Shown piece after piece: positions 46,910-54,581 of a stretch of DNA of 64,000 nucleotides. The DNA lies in the NCBI RefSeq assembly GCF_023155275.1, contig NZ_JALMUV010000009.1, forward strand, positions 1-64,000, read 5' to 3'. The notes beneath the pieces were generated by a model that did no database searches, was not told where the DNA came from, and saw nothing but the letters and a program-made list of their open reading frames with translations. The DNA is from Streptomyces rhizoryzae. Lineage in GTDB: Bacteria; Actinomycetota; Actinomycetes; Streptomycetales; Streptomycetaceae. A program made the position numbers and the translations under genes. Position 1 is the stretch's first letter. Each line of letters opens with the position of its first letter.

Positions 46910-48202
46910 TTATGGCTGGTAGGCCGTCTGGCGCTGGTAGTGGCAGGTGCGGGATCGGGCCTGGTGGCGGCGTCGCCAGTCGGACCAGCGGAGCCGGTGT
47001 GCGGCTGTGTGGGTGTGTGGGTGGGCTGGGTGACGAGTGTGGTGAACAGGTGCTGGATCTCGTTGCATGTCAGTGGGATCAGGTCGTCGGCGGCGGGTGC
47101 GTGAGTGCGTTCGTGAGCGGTGGCCGTGGCGAGGAAGGCGTGGGCGAGCATGGCGAGGGTGACCCAGCGGTGCCAGGAGGTCCAGCGGCGGACCTGGTGC
47201 TCGTCGAGTCCGGCGAGGCCCTTTCCGGCCTGGAAGGTCTCTTCGACGGTCCATCTGCGTCCGGCCACCTTCACGAGGGTGGACAGCGGCACCCGGGTTG
47301 CCGAGTAGCAGCGGTAGAAGGCGAGTTCGCCGGTGCTGCGGTTGCGGCGGACGAGCAGATGCCAGGGCCCAGTCGTAGTAGCGATGTCCCTTGGCTCCGG
47401 CCCCGGCGGAAAGCTTCTGCCAGGCCCGTTTCGGGAGCCTCTTGACCAGGGTGTCGGCGCGGATTTTGCCTGCGCGGGTGGTGATCTGGTGGTCGCAGGC
47501 GACGGCAAGGACCTAGCCGAGCTGCCGGTGCTCCAGCGCGGCCCGCAGATGCGGGTTGGTCCCGTAGACCTCGTCGCCGGCCACCCAGGACACGAGGACG
47601 CCGGCGTCCAGGGCACGGCCGATCATGCGGGCGGCGAGTGCGGGTTTCATGGCGAAGTGCACGGTCTCGGGTATCCCGGCGGCCTGGCAGCGGGCCGTGT
47701 CCTGTGTCCAGGATCGCGGGACATACAGTTCCCGGTCGATCGCCGCGTGGCCGCGGGGAGTGGAGTAGGTGAGGTAGACGGCGACCTGGCTGTTCTCGAT
47801 GCGTCCGGCGGTGCCGGTGTACTGGCGCTGGACCCCGACCGTGGCGGTGCCCTTCTTGAGATCGCCGGTCTCATCGACGACCAACACCGCCTTGTCGTCC
47901 TGCAGATGTTCGATGACGAAGTCGCGGAGGTCGTCGCGGACCGCATCGGCGTCCCACCTGGCCCTGGACAGCAGATGCTGCAAGCCGTCCGGGGTCGCGT
48001 TCCCGGCGTGCTCGGCGAGCGTCCAGCAGTTCTTGCGCGGCAGGTCCGACAACAGGCCAAGGACGAACTCTCTTGCCCGGCGCCGCGGTTCCACCCGCGC
48101 AAACCGCGGCGCGATGCGGCCCATCAGGGACTCGAACATGTCCTGCCAACGGGCAGGATCTATGCTGTGACCTGCGGCCACCGACTGATCTTCTGTCTTC
48201 AC
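46910..48202 (-). pseudogene. IS701-family transposase, broken
   Basis: The N-terminal frame (from ATG 48202) has the first catalytic Asp in LVVDETGDLKKG and the second in WVAGDEVYG. It stops at an in-frame TAG (47514-47516) at the position where relatives read GYVLAVACDH; the next residues VLAVACDHQITTRAGKIRAD follow in the same frame. A frameshift or small deletion follows at about 47360, after which the third catalytic Glu appears in TVEETFQAGKGLAGLD. A further frameshift near 47000 leads to the usual ending RLRWSDWRRRHQARSRT. With three lesions it cannot encode an active transposase. Confidence 0.88.
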
Positions 48203-48254
48203 ACACTGATGATCACCGGTGGCCGTGCCGGTTCCCGGACCAGCCCATTAACAC

Positions 48255-48278
48255 GATCACGATCTGCGGGCGAAGTGA
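48255..48278. repeat. Inner degenerate IS701 end
   Basis: GATCACGATCTgCGGgCGaA resembles the inverted partner of the 46887 end. It supplies the stop codon of the kinase gene, suggesting that this IS end cut off the kinase 3' end. Confidence 0.55.
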
Positions 48279-48811
48279 GGCCCGGCCCAACCGGTGGCGG
48301 CCACCACCTGCCGCGCGATGTCAACGACGAGCCGCCCGTCCGTCGCCACTCGCATGGTCTCTGCGGGGGCCCGCTGGTCCAGGAGCCGTGCCTTGCGGAT
48401 ACTTCCTTCCAGCTCCTGCTTCAGCTCTGAGCCGAGTTCTCGTCCCACCAGCCGCTCGCGAGCGGTGGCATCGGAGGCGGTGAGCAGGACTCGTATGATC
48501 CTCACTCCGGCCCCCATGGCACGCTCAAACATGCCCGTCGCCTCCGGCAGCACACTCATGGTGTTCGTATAGATCAGGCGTCGGTAACCGCGCTGGGCGA
48601 AGTTCGCCCACACGGCAGTCAGATTGCTCTCGGTGATCTCCGCGCGGTGAGGGTCTCCCTCTGGTGCCGGATGCACCTGCCCCATGAAGTCACCATCGAT
48701 GATCGCGTGAGCGACCGCCTCGGAACGCAGCAGCGCCGAAACCTCCCACCCCACTGTCGTCTTGCCGACACCAGCTCTTCCTCCGATGAGCAGTACTTCT
48801 GCTTGATCCAT
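48257..48811 (-). CDS. P-loop nucleoside/small-molecule kinase-like ATPase
   Basis: 184 residues. Walker A is LLIGGRAGVGKTTVGW (residues 7-22). Other nucleotide-kinase features are DGDFMGQVHP, RRLIYTNTMSVLPEA, a lid-like LLTASDATARERLVGRE, and a C-terminal VDIARQVVAATGW. Similar AAA/kinase proteins are common and uncharacterised in Streptomyces. The start at ATG 48811 lacks a good ribosome site; the frame is open further upstream. The stop lies inside an IS end, so the native C terminus may be missing. It sits between two IS701 right-end copies. Confidence 0.65.
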   Translation of the reverse strand: MDQAEVLLIGGRAGVGKTTVGWEVSALLRSEAVAHAIIDGDFMGQVHPAPEGDPHRAEITESNLTAVWANFAQRGYRRLIYTNTMSVLPEATGMFERAMGAGVRIIRVLLTASDATARERLVGRELGSELKQELEGSIRKARLLDQRAPAETMRVATDGRLVVDIARQVVAATGWAGPHFARRS

Positions 48812-48898
48812 GGGAGCAGCGTGCCAGCGGGCGACCACCTCACGCGATCTGATATGGATCCGGCCGCCTGATCCCAGCCCCGCCCACAAGATCACGAT

Positions 48899-48976
48899 CT
48901 ACGGCTGGAGTACTAACGGCCAGGCGAATACGGTGGCAATGAACAACGCGGCTATGCCTGCCGCGATGACGCTCAC
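48899..48976 (-). pseudogene. Small membrane-protein gene cut by IS insertion
   Basis: From GTG 48976 the frame reads one hydrophobic helix (SVIAAGIAALFIATVFAWPL) and then runs into the IS end, which supplies the stop. About 21 native residues remain. The start overlaps the upstream small gene's stop (GTGA), so the two were a coupled pair. Confidence 0.55.
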
Positions 48977-49161
48977 GTAACGGCCCCTTGAGCGTCGATC
49001 ACCCCGCCGATGGCCAGCAAGATGATGGGGAGACCGATGAGTCCGAAGGCCATGGCCCAGCCCATCTTCGCCGTGGTCTTCTTGGCCACTTTCATGCATA
49101 AGAGGATCGCGGGCGCCAGGTAGAGGAACCCTGCGAAGACGACGATGTACAGGTAGCCCAT
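48973..49161 (-). CDS. Small two-helix membrane protein
   Basis: 62 residues with helices at about 3-23 and 36-56 joined by the basic loop KVAKKTTAK. GGGAG stands eight bases before ATG 49161. The size and layout resemble small superinfection-immunity-type or holin-like proteins, but I see no diagnostic motif. It is coupled to the truncated small gene downstream and lies in the mobile region, after a terminator of the large gene. Confidence 0.6.
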   Translation of the reverse strand: MGYLYIVVFAGFLYLAPAILLCMKVAKKTTAKMGWAMAFGLIGLPIILLAIGGVIDAQGAVT

Positions 49162-49185
49162 GAGGAGTTCTCCCTTGACGTTCGA

Positions 49186-49223
49186 AGAGGGGAGGAGCCA
49201 GTCAGTGCTGGCCCCTCCCCTTC
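49186..49223 (-). terminator. Terminator after golvesin-domain gene
   Basis: Inverted arms of about 14 bp (AGGGGAGG..GCCAG with CTGG.CCCTCCCCT) around a 6-base loop, 37 bases downstream of the large gene's stop on the minus strand. Confidence 0.7.
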
Positions 49224-49259
49224 TTTGTTCCATTAAATCACCGGGCGCGACTCCGATTA

Positions 49260-52200
49260 CTATGTGAGGTTGTCCGTGAACTCGTTTGCTGGCTGGTCGC
49301 AGTGCAGCACTTTGTCCGGCCGGTTCCCGGGCCCGTCGCCGATGAACGGAACCGGGGCATCCACCCCCCACGGGTTACCGCCGCTGCCACGGTGGTACGC
49401 GTCGCAGATGCTGTAGGCGTTGCCGTTCGGCGCGGTGAGCGGGAAGTTGGAGAAGTTCTTCCAGTCCCCGCCGCTGATCCGGTGGTTCGAAGGGCGGCCG
49501 AGATTGTCGGCCATGTGGTCGTCGACGTACAGGTAGAGATCGGGCATGTAGGACTGGAAAACGATGCCGTTGGACGGACTCGCGTCTCTGTTCTCTTCCA
49601 GGTGCGTCGGCTTCACGGATCCGTCGGCGCAGAAGGCGGCGGCGATGTCCTGCCAGATCGGTGGTGCGTTGCCGATGACGGAACCGCCCATGTTGTTGGT
49701 CCAGGACGGCCCGCTGTTCTTGAAGAACATCGAGTACACGTCGCCGGCGAATCGCTTCACGGCGTGGTTCGTCTCCAGGTTTGCGTTGACCTGGTCCACC
49801 CACGCCTTGACGTTGTCGTCGATCGACTTGTGGCCGATCATATCGCGATAGCCGTGGACGCCACCGCCGACGGCGCGGAAGTCCACGCACTGCTTGGCAT
49901 CGTCGAGGCGTGCGGCACGGAAGTGCGGGAAGTACGCCTGCCCTGGTGTGTCGCCGTCCTCGTAGGGATGGGCGGTGTGGACGTTGCCGTACTCCAGCGC
50001 GTCCTGCGTGGTGTAGTCGATATCCGGTGCGGCGATGCCGTAGTCCGCCTCGATCGTCTTCATGATCTTCGTGACGAAGTAGGGGAGGTGGGCGTTGCCG
50101 ACGCGGGAGCGGTAGTTGGATCCCACGCTGCCCTCAACGATCTTCCCGTCCTCGCCGACCACGAACGTCACACTGACATCTGACTTGATCTTGTAGCTGT
50201 TTGGGTCCTTGTACGCCTCGGAAGCGGGCTTGGACAGGTCGGGGCGCTGGTTGGACATGCTCATCCACACCGGGATCGACATCGTGGGGGCTGATCCGTC
50301 GCCACGCGGTTTCCATCCACCTGCCTTGATGTCTTTTGCCCACTGGTCGGCTGCATCCCACGTCTTCTGTCCTGTGCACTCACCGACCGCCTTCGTGGTT
50401 GGGCAGCGCGCCTCGTAGGACAGGCCGTGGGCATCGGCCTCGGGGTTGTTCCACAGTGGGCCTTGGTCTGCGAGGCCCATGCCCCAGTCGTAAAGAGACT
50501 TCATCGATCGTACGGGCGAGTCGATTTCCGTCGATATCGGCCAGTTTGAGTTCAGTTCCTGGTTCGGGTCGAAGACCGCGGCGGCGGTGAGAGACCGCTG
50601 GACGAACCGGCCCTTGATCGGCTTGAACGCCACGGAGTTCCAGGCAACGTCACGGTCGGCGGTGCCCGTCTTCGTGTAGTTCGATAACGTCACCTTCGGC
50701 GTGGATGTGAACTTGTAGGCGCCTAGCGACACCCACTTACCGTTGTTTGCGTCCTGACTGACCAACCGCTCGTACGGGCCACCGGTGGCCCCGCTGATGA
50801 CGTACTTGGCGTGCCTGGTTTGCGCGCCGGTGTCAGGGATGTACGCGTAGACGGCGGCGAGGTCGTATGTCTTGCCTGCCGTCCACTCACCTTCGATCGT
50901 CATCCGGTTGCCGTCTCCGCCGAGGTGGTCCTCGTTACGGGTGTGGGTGTACCAGAAGTGGGCGCCGTGGCCGCCGCCGATCGAATGCAGATCGGCCTTC
51001 GCCTCGTACTGCTTGTCCCAGTCAGGATGGAAGGTGAACTGGAACGTGCCGGTCGATGCGGCCCTTCCGCACTTCGACCATGTTTCGGTGTCGTTGGGGA
51101 TGGAGGCGACGACATCGGAGCCCTCCGGGGCGGTACCGCACACCGGCTCACCATGCTCAAGCCGGTATCCGCGTCCTGGCTCGGAGCGCAAGGTGGCGTA
51201 CTTGATCTTTTCGCGCCCACATGAATCGTCGCAGTCGGGCTTCCATGTCGCGTTCTCCTGGTTCCACCAGAACTGTCGGTAGCATGCCTCGTCCGGGCAG
51301 TCGGCCGGGTTGGCCGGGTCGCAGCCGTTCTTCGTGTTGCAGAAGGTGTCCAGTGGCGGGCTGACATGGATGCGGTCCAATTTGTTGAGCCACCAGGCGG
51401 GTTGGAATCCTGCGGTGGAGAACCCGTCCTCGCCCTTCCGGCCCTGACGGCCGTCTGTGTCGTAGGAGAAGCCGGTGTCGATGGACCAGGCGGCCCAACC
51501 GATCACCTTCTCCTCATACGGCCAATCCTGCGGGTGCGCCGCGTCCCGAATGTTGTTCTTGTCGAGATCGACGTTCATGAACGGGTGGTCCCAGGCACCC
51601 TTCTTGTACATGGGGTTCGCTGGGTTGTTGTACCAACCCAGCCCCCAGTGGCCGCCGTTCTTCGGAGCATCCGACGTAGGGTTGAAGCCGAGGTTGTAGT
51701 TCCAGGCAGCGGTGAACCAGTTCTCCACGCGGGCCGAGTCGTCGTTGTTGACCGTGATCTTCTGACCGTCAGTGTGCACCTCGTTCCACTTGTCGGCGAG
51801 GATCTTCATGGCGGCGGCGATGTTGGTGGCGTAGTCGACGGCGATGGCCTTCTGAAGGTTCGGATCGAGGCTCGTCTCGTGGTCTTTCTCGTGGCCCTTC
51901 AAGCGCATGCCGTCGGTTACCTGACCGACTCCGTAACCGCAGTCGGATTTTGCCCAGTTGATGCGCCAGTACCCGAGGAGAGGGTCCTTGGCGCTGTGGC
52001 CGTAGTAGCCATCCACGGCGGCAAGCGGGTTTCCCATCTCGCCGGGGACCGCGCCGGATTCGGCCTGCCATAGGTTGGACTCCTGGGCCAGGATGCCCAG
52101 CAGGACGTTGGCGGGGATCCGGCCGCCGCCATTCAGCTTCGGGAGGGGGAACAGGCCCTGCGGGTCGATCGAGCCCAACCCGGTCTGCGCGCGGTAGTCG

Positions 52201-52298
52201 CCCTGACGGATCCACTTGCCGCGCAACTCCCCGCGCACGGCCATATCCACGGCCCACTCCACCTGGTTCGGTGTCGGCTGCAGCGCCTGAACGCTCAT
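49260..52298 (-). CDS. Large secreted protein with transglycosylase-like and golvesin domains, N-terminally truncated
   Basis: About 1012 residues from ATG 52298, but the upstream part is missing and no signal peptide is present. Residues about 25-260 look like a lytic-transglycosylase-type domain (ANVLLGILAQESNLWQAESG, with YGVGQVTDGM, YATNIAAAMKILADKWNEV). Residues about 480-640 match golvesin C-terminal-like domains (FHPDWDKQYEAKADLHSIGG, GDGNRMTIEGEWTAGKTYD, VISGATGGPYERL). Cys-rich (FCNTKNGCDPANPADCPDEA). The rest is unrecognised. Intact Streptomyces relatives are longer extracellular proteins. The break is near 52300-52380, where an integrase fragment begins on the other strand. Confidence 0.7.
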   Translation of the reverse strand: MSVQALQPTPNQVEWAVDMAVRGELRGKWIRQGDYRAQTGLGSIDPQGLFPLPKLNGGGRIPANVLLGILAQESNLWQAESGAVPGEMGNPLAAVDGYYGHSAKDPLLGYWRINWAKSDCGYGVGQVTDGMRLKGHEKDHETSLDPNLQKAIAVDYATNIAAAMKILADKWNEVHTDGQKITVNNDDSARVENWFTAAWNYNLGFNPTSDAPKNGGHWGLGWYNNPANPMYKKGAWDHPFMNVDLDKNNIRDAAHPQDWPYEEKVIGWAAWSIDTGFSYDTDGRQGRKGEDGFSTAGFQPAWWLNKLDRIHVSPPLDTFCNTKNGCDPANPADCPDEACYRQFWWNQENATWKPDCDDSCGREKIKYATLRSEPGRGYRLEHGEPVCGTAPEGSDVVASIPNDTETWSKCGRAASTGTFQFTFHPDWDKQYEAKADLHSIGGGHGAHFWYTHTRNEDHLGGDGNRMTIEGEWTAGKTYDLAAVYAYIPDTGAQTRHAKYVISGATGGPYERLVSQDANNGKWVSLGAYKFTSTPKVTLSNYTKTGTADRDVAWNSVAFKPIKGRFVQRSLTAAAVFDPNQELNSNWPISTEIDSPVRSMKSLYDWGMGLADQGPLWNNPEADAHGLSYEARCPTTKAVGECTGQKTWDAADQWAKDIKAGGWKPRGDGSAPTMSIPVWMSMSNQRPDLSKPASEAYKDPNSYKIKSDVSVTFVVGEDGKIVEGSVGSNYRSRVGNAHLPYFVTKIMKTIEADYGIAAPDIDYTTQDALEYGNVHTAHPYEDGDTPGQAYFPHFRAARLDDAKQCVDFRAVGGGVHGYRDMIGHKSIDDNVKAWVDQVNANLETNHAVKRFAGDVYSMFFKNSGPSWTNNMGGSVIGNAPPIWQDIAAAFCADGSVKPTHLEENRDASPSNGIVFQSYMPDLYLYVDDHMADNLGRPSNHRISGGDWKNFSNFPLTAPNGNAYSICDAYHRGSGGNPWGVDAPVPFIGDGPGNRPDKVLHCDQPANEFTDNLT

Positions 52299-52343
52299 GT
52301 CGTTACGGGAGATGGAGCACCAGCGGTCGGTGTCGCGGGGATC

Positions 52344-52622
52344 GTGGGAGACATCTGCGGTCACACGTGGTATCTCCCGAAGCAGGAGAAGAGCGAGAAG
52401 GCCACGCGCGTGTGGGAGCCGAGCCGGGAGCACGGCTTCCACGTCCTGCGTCACACTTATGCTTCGGTGATGCTCGAAGCTGGCGAGTCGATCGTGTCGC
52501 TGGCGAAGTGGCTCGGTCACTCCGATCCGGCCTTCACCCTCCGGACCTACACGCACTTCATGCCGGAGGCCGGAGCGCGCGGCCTCGCCGCCATCGAAGC
52601 GTGGTTCGCGGATCTTGGCTGA
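52344..52622 (+). pseudogene. Tyrosine integrase, C-terminal fragment
   Basis: About 92 residues. The catalytic box HVLRHTYASVMLEAGESIVS contains the Arg and the His-x-x-Arg pattern, followed by LAKWLGHSDPAFTLRTYTHF with the second His and the nucleophilic Tyr. This is the end of a phage/ICE tyrosine recombinase. The N-terminal two thirds and the first catalytic Arg are missing. Coding sequence homologous to integrases seems to begin near 52380. The stop is 86 bases before the right 33-bp repeat, the usual place of an integrase next to its att site. Confidence 0.85.
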
Positions 52623-52708
52623 AAGTCCCTGAGAAGTCCCTGGGGGCGCGACGGAGGCCCCGTGAGCGTGCTAACTAGCAGGTCAGAGCTTGATCGACTC
52701 GCCAGCGG

Positions 52709-52741
52709 GACAGAACCCGGCGTACAGGCCGACTCGTCCGC
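52709..52741 (+). repeat. 33-bp direct repeat, right (attR)
   Basis: Exact copy of the rnpB 3' end at 46697-46729. The region beyond (52742-52989) has another CTCTGACCTGC site at 52760-52770 and no gene I can support. Confidence 0.85.
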
Positions 52742-52989
52742 TCCCCTCCCTTTTCCCGCCTCTGACCTGCGGCTTTGCCTCAAGGGGCGGCGCCCTGTGA
52801 CCCGGGCGGTCCCCCCCCCGTGCCCGCATCCTGCTCGCCGCGCGCCGGCCCGCTCGCCGGCCACTCTTCGCTCCCGTTCGCGCCGGTGCGGTTCCACGGG
52901 GGTGAACCTCGCGTCCGGGAGCAGCCGCGGCCGGCCGGTGGCGGCCGGGCGCCCTCGTCCACCGGGCTGGGAACGTGGGGGCCGACGCG

Positions 52990-53580
52990 TCACGCGCTCG
53001 ACGCCGGCCCGTCCGCGCCGTAGCGGAGGCCGTCGAGGAGGAGGTCGAGGAGGCGGCCGGCCCGTTCGCGCTGCTCGGGAGCGCTGGTGATCAGCGAGAC
53101 GCCGGCGAGGCTGAAGCCGACGTCCAGGGGGTGGACGTCCGCGCGCAGGAGGCCGGCGTCGGCGCCGGCGTGGAGCAGGGTGCCGAGCGCGGCGGTGAGC
53201 TTGTCCAGGCTCTGGGCGAAGGGGTCGGCGCCGGAGGCGACCGCGGCCCGCAGGGCGTCCGCCATGCCCTGCTTGGCGGCCAGGTAGTCGATGAAGCCGT
53301 CCATCCACAGGCGCATCGCCCGGTCCGGCGGGTTCTCGGCCAGCAGCGTCGCGGCGCTGTCGCAGACCCGGGCCAGCTCGTTGCGGTAGGCCGCTTCGAC
53401 CAGCGCCTCGCGCGTGGGGAAGTGGCGGTAGAGCGTGGCCGAGCCGACCCCCGCGGCTTTGGCGATGGTGTCGATCGGCACGTCGGCGCCCTTCTCGGCG
53501 AAGGCGCGTACGGCCGCTTCGAGGATGCGCTCCCGGTTGCGGCGGGCATCGGCCCGCAGCGGGCCCGGCTGGCTGGACAA
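52990..53580 (-). CDS. TetR-family repressor next to SDR
   Basis: 196 residues. The helix-turn-helix occupies about 14-58 (RERILEAAVRAFAEKGADVP, AKAAGVGSATLYRHFPTREA), typical TetR. The C-terminal ligand domain is all-helical. TTG at 53580 has GGGAG at six bases and is the preferred start; no ATG lies near. It is divergent from the SDR at 53736. Two inverted repeats in between are its likely operators, so it probably represses itself and the SDR. Confidence 0.88.
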   Translation of the reverse strand: MSSQPGPLRADARRNRERILEAAVRAFAEKGADVPIDTIAKAAGVGSATLYRHFPTREALVEAAYRNELARVCDSAATLLAENPPDRAMRLWMDGFIDYLAAKQGMADALRAAVASGADPFAQSLDKLTAALGTLLHAGADAGLLRADVHPLDVGFSLAGVSLITSAPEQRERAGRLLDLLLDGLRYGADGPASSA

Positions 53581-53618
53581 GGCTGCTCCCTTCGTCGGGG
53601 AGGCCAGTCTAACTGGAC

Positions 53619-53640
53619 AACCGGGGAGTTCTCCGGTTAG
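53619..53640. promoter_or_regulatory. TetR operator 1 (AACCGGgGAG..CTCCGGTT)
   Basis: AACCGGGGAG-TT-CTCCGGTT, an inverted repeat with one base extra in the left arm, 39 bases upstream of the TetR start. Confidence 0.65.
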
Positions 53641-53649
53641 CGTTCCGAG

Positions 53650-53673
53650 GTAACCGGGGAACTCCCCGGTTAC
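53650..53673. promoter_or_regulatory. TetR operator 2 (perfect)
   Basis: GTAACCGGGGA and TCCCCGGTTAC, perfect 11-bp arms around two bases. It shares the ACCGGGGA core with operator 1 and lies 63 bases before the SDR start. Confidence 0.75.
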
Positions 53674-53735
53674 GGTCGGCGCGCCTTCCCACCGGCGCGC
53701 GACGCCACTTCCCTTCGACAGGCAAGGAGAGCCTG

Positions 53736-54581
53736 ATGACCTCCCCGAAGACGGTTCTGATCACCGGCACGTCCTCCGGTATCGGCCTGGCCGCCGCCGT
53801 CGGCGCCGCCCGGGCCGGCTGGACCACCATCGCCACCATGCGCAACACCGCCAAGGCCGAGGCGCTGCTCACGGCCGCAGCCGAGGCGGGTGTGGCCGAC
53901 CGCGTCCAGGTCAAGCGCCTGGACGTCGTCGCCCACGAGACCATCGCCGCCTGCCTGGACGAGGTCGTCGCCGAGCACGGCCGCCTCGACGCGCTGGTCA
54001 ACAACGCCGGCGCCGCCCAGGTCGGCACCATCGAACAGAGCACCCTCGACGACGTCCGCGCCGCCATGGAGGTCAACTTCTTCGGCGTGGTCGCCACCAC
54101 CCGCACCGCGCTGCCGCACCTGCGCGCCTCCCAGGGGCGCGTGATCACCGTCACCAGCGTCGGCGGCATCGTCGGCCAGCCCTTCAACGAGGCGTACTGC
54201 GCTGCCAAGTTCGCCGTCGAGGGCTTCATGGAGTCCCTCGCTCCCGTCGCCGCCACCGTCGGCGTCGACGTCACCGTGGTCGAGCCGGGCGCGGTGGCCA
54301 GCGAGTTCGTCGCCAACCTCGGCCACGACGCCGGTGCGCTGCTCGGCGCGGCAGGGCCCTACGCCCCGGCCCTGAAGGCGTACCTCGACCGCACCCGGCG
54401 GTCCTTCGGCAACGCCCAGACCCCGGCCGAGGCCGCCGCACCGATCATCGACGCGCTGACCGCCGACCGCCCGCCCTTCCGTCTCCAGACCTCCGCGTGG
54501 GCCCGCGACTTCGTCGCCACCACCCTCGCCGACCTCGACGGCTCGGCCGTCCAGAACCTCACCGGCACCTGGGTTCGCTGA
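53736..54581 (+). CDS. Short-chain dehydrogenase/reductase
   Basis: 281 residues. Cofactor motif ITGTSSGIGLAAAVGAA (about 9-25), NNAGAA near 89, catalytic Ser in VTSVGG and Tyr/Lys in YCAAKFAVEG (about 156-165). The first positions favour NADP. It resembles SDRs annotated as retinol or 17-beta-hydroxysteroid dehydrogenase-like, with unknown substrate. AAGGAGAG is before ATG 53736. The divergent TetR and the paired operators suggest substrate-induced expression. Confidence 0.9.
   Translation: MTSPKTVLITGTSSGIGLAAAVGAARAGWTTIATMRNTAKAEALLTAAAEAGVADRVQVKRLDVVAHETIAACLDEVVAEHGRLDALVNNAGAAQVGTIEQSTLDDVRAAMEVNFFGVVATTRTALPHLRASQGRVITVTSVGGIVGQPFNEAYCAAKFAVEGFMESLAPVAATVGVDVTVVEPGAVASEFVANLGHDAGALLGAAGPYAPALKAYLDRTRRSFGNAQTPAEAAAPIIDALTADRPPFRLQTSAWARDFVATTLADLDGSAVQNLTGTWVR

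Larger units (their letters stand above)
46887..48912. mobile_element. IS701-family insertion with extra kinase gene
   Basis: Left end TACTCCGCCGTAGATCGTGA (46887 onward) and its inverted partner ending GGAGTA at 48912 match at 22 of about 24 bases. Flanks CTAG (46883-46886) and CTAA (48913-48916) fit the YTAR target of IS701 with one change. A third, worse end copy is at 48255-48278. The transposase portion is therefore 46887-48278 and the kinase portion 48257-48912. Confidence 0.75.
46730..52741. mobile_element. Decayed integrated element in rnpB (~6.0 kb)
   Basis: The region between the two 33-bp repeats has lower GC and different codon use from its neighbours. It holds an IS701-type insertion, a kinase gene, two small membrane genes, a large truncated secreted-protein gene and an integrase C-terminal fragment. 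No replication, transfer or intact integrase gene is seen, so it should not move unaided. Sequences CTCTGACCTGC (46759-46769, 52760-52770, inverted at 52678-52688) flank the cores and could be integrase arm sites. Confidence 0.8.

Noticed and set aside
48619..48871. Small frames overlapping the kinase gene on both strands
   Set aside because: They lack motifs and ribosome sites; the P-loop frame explains the region.
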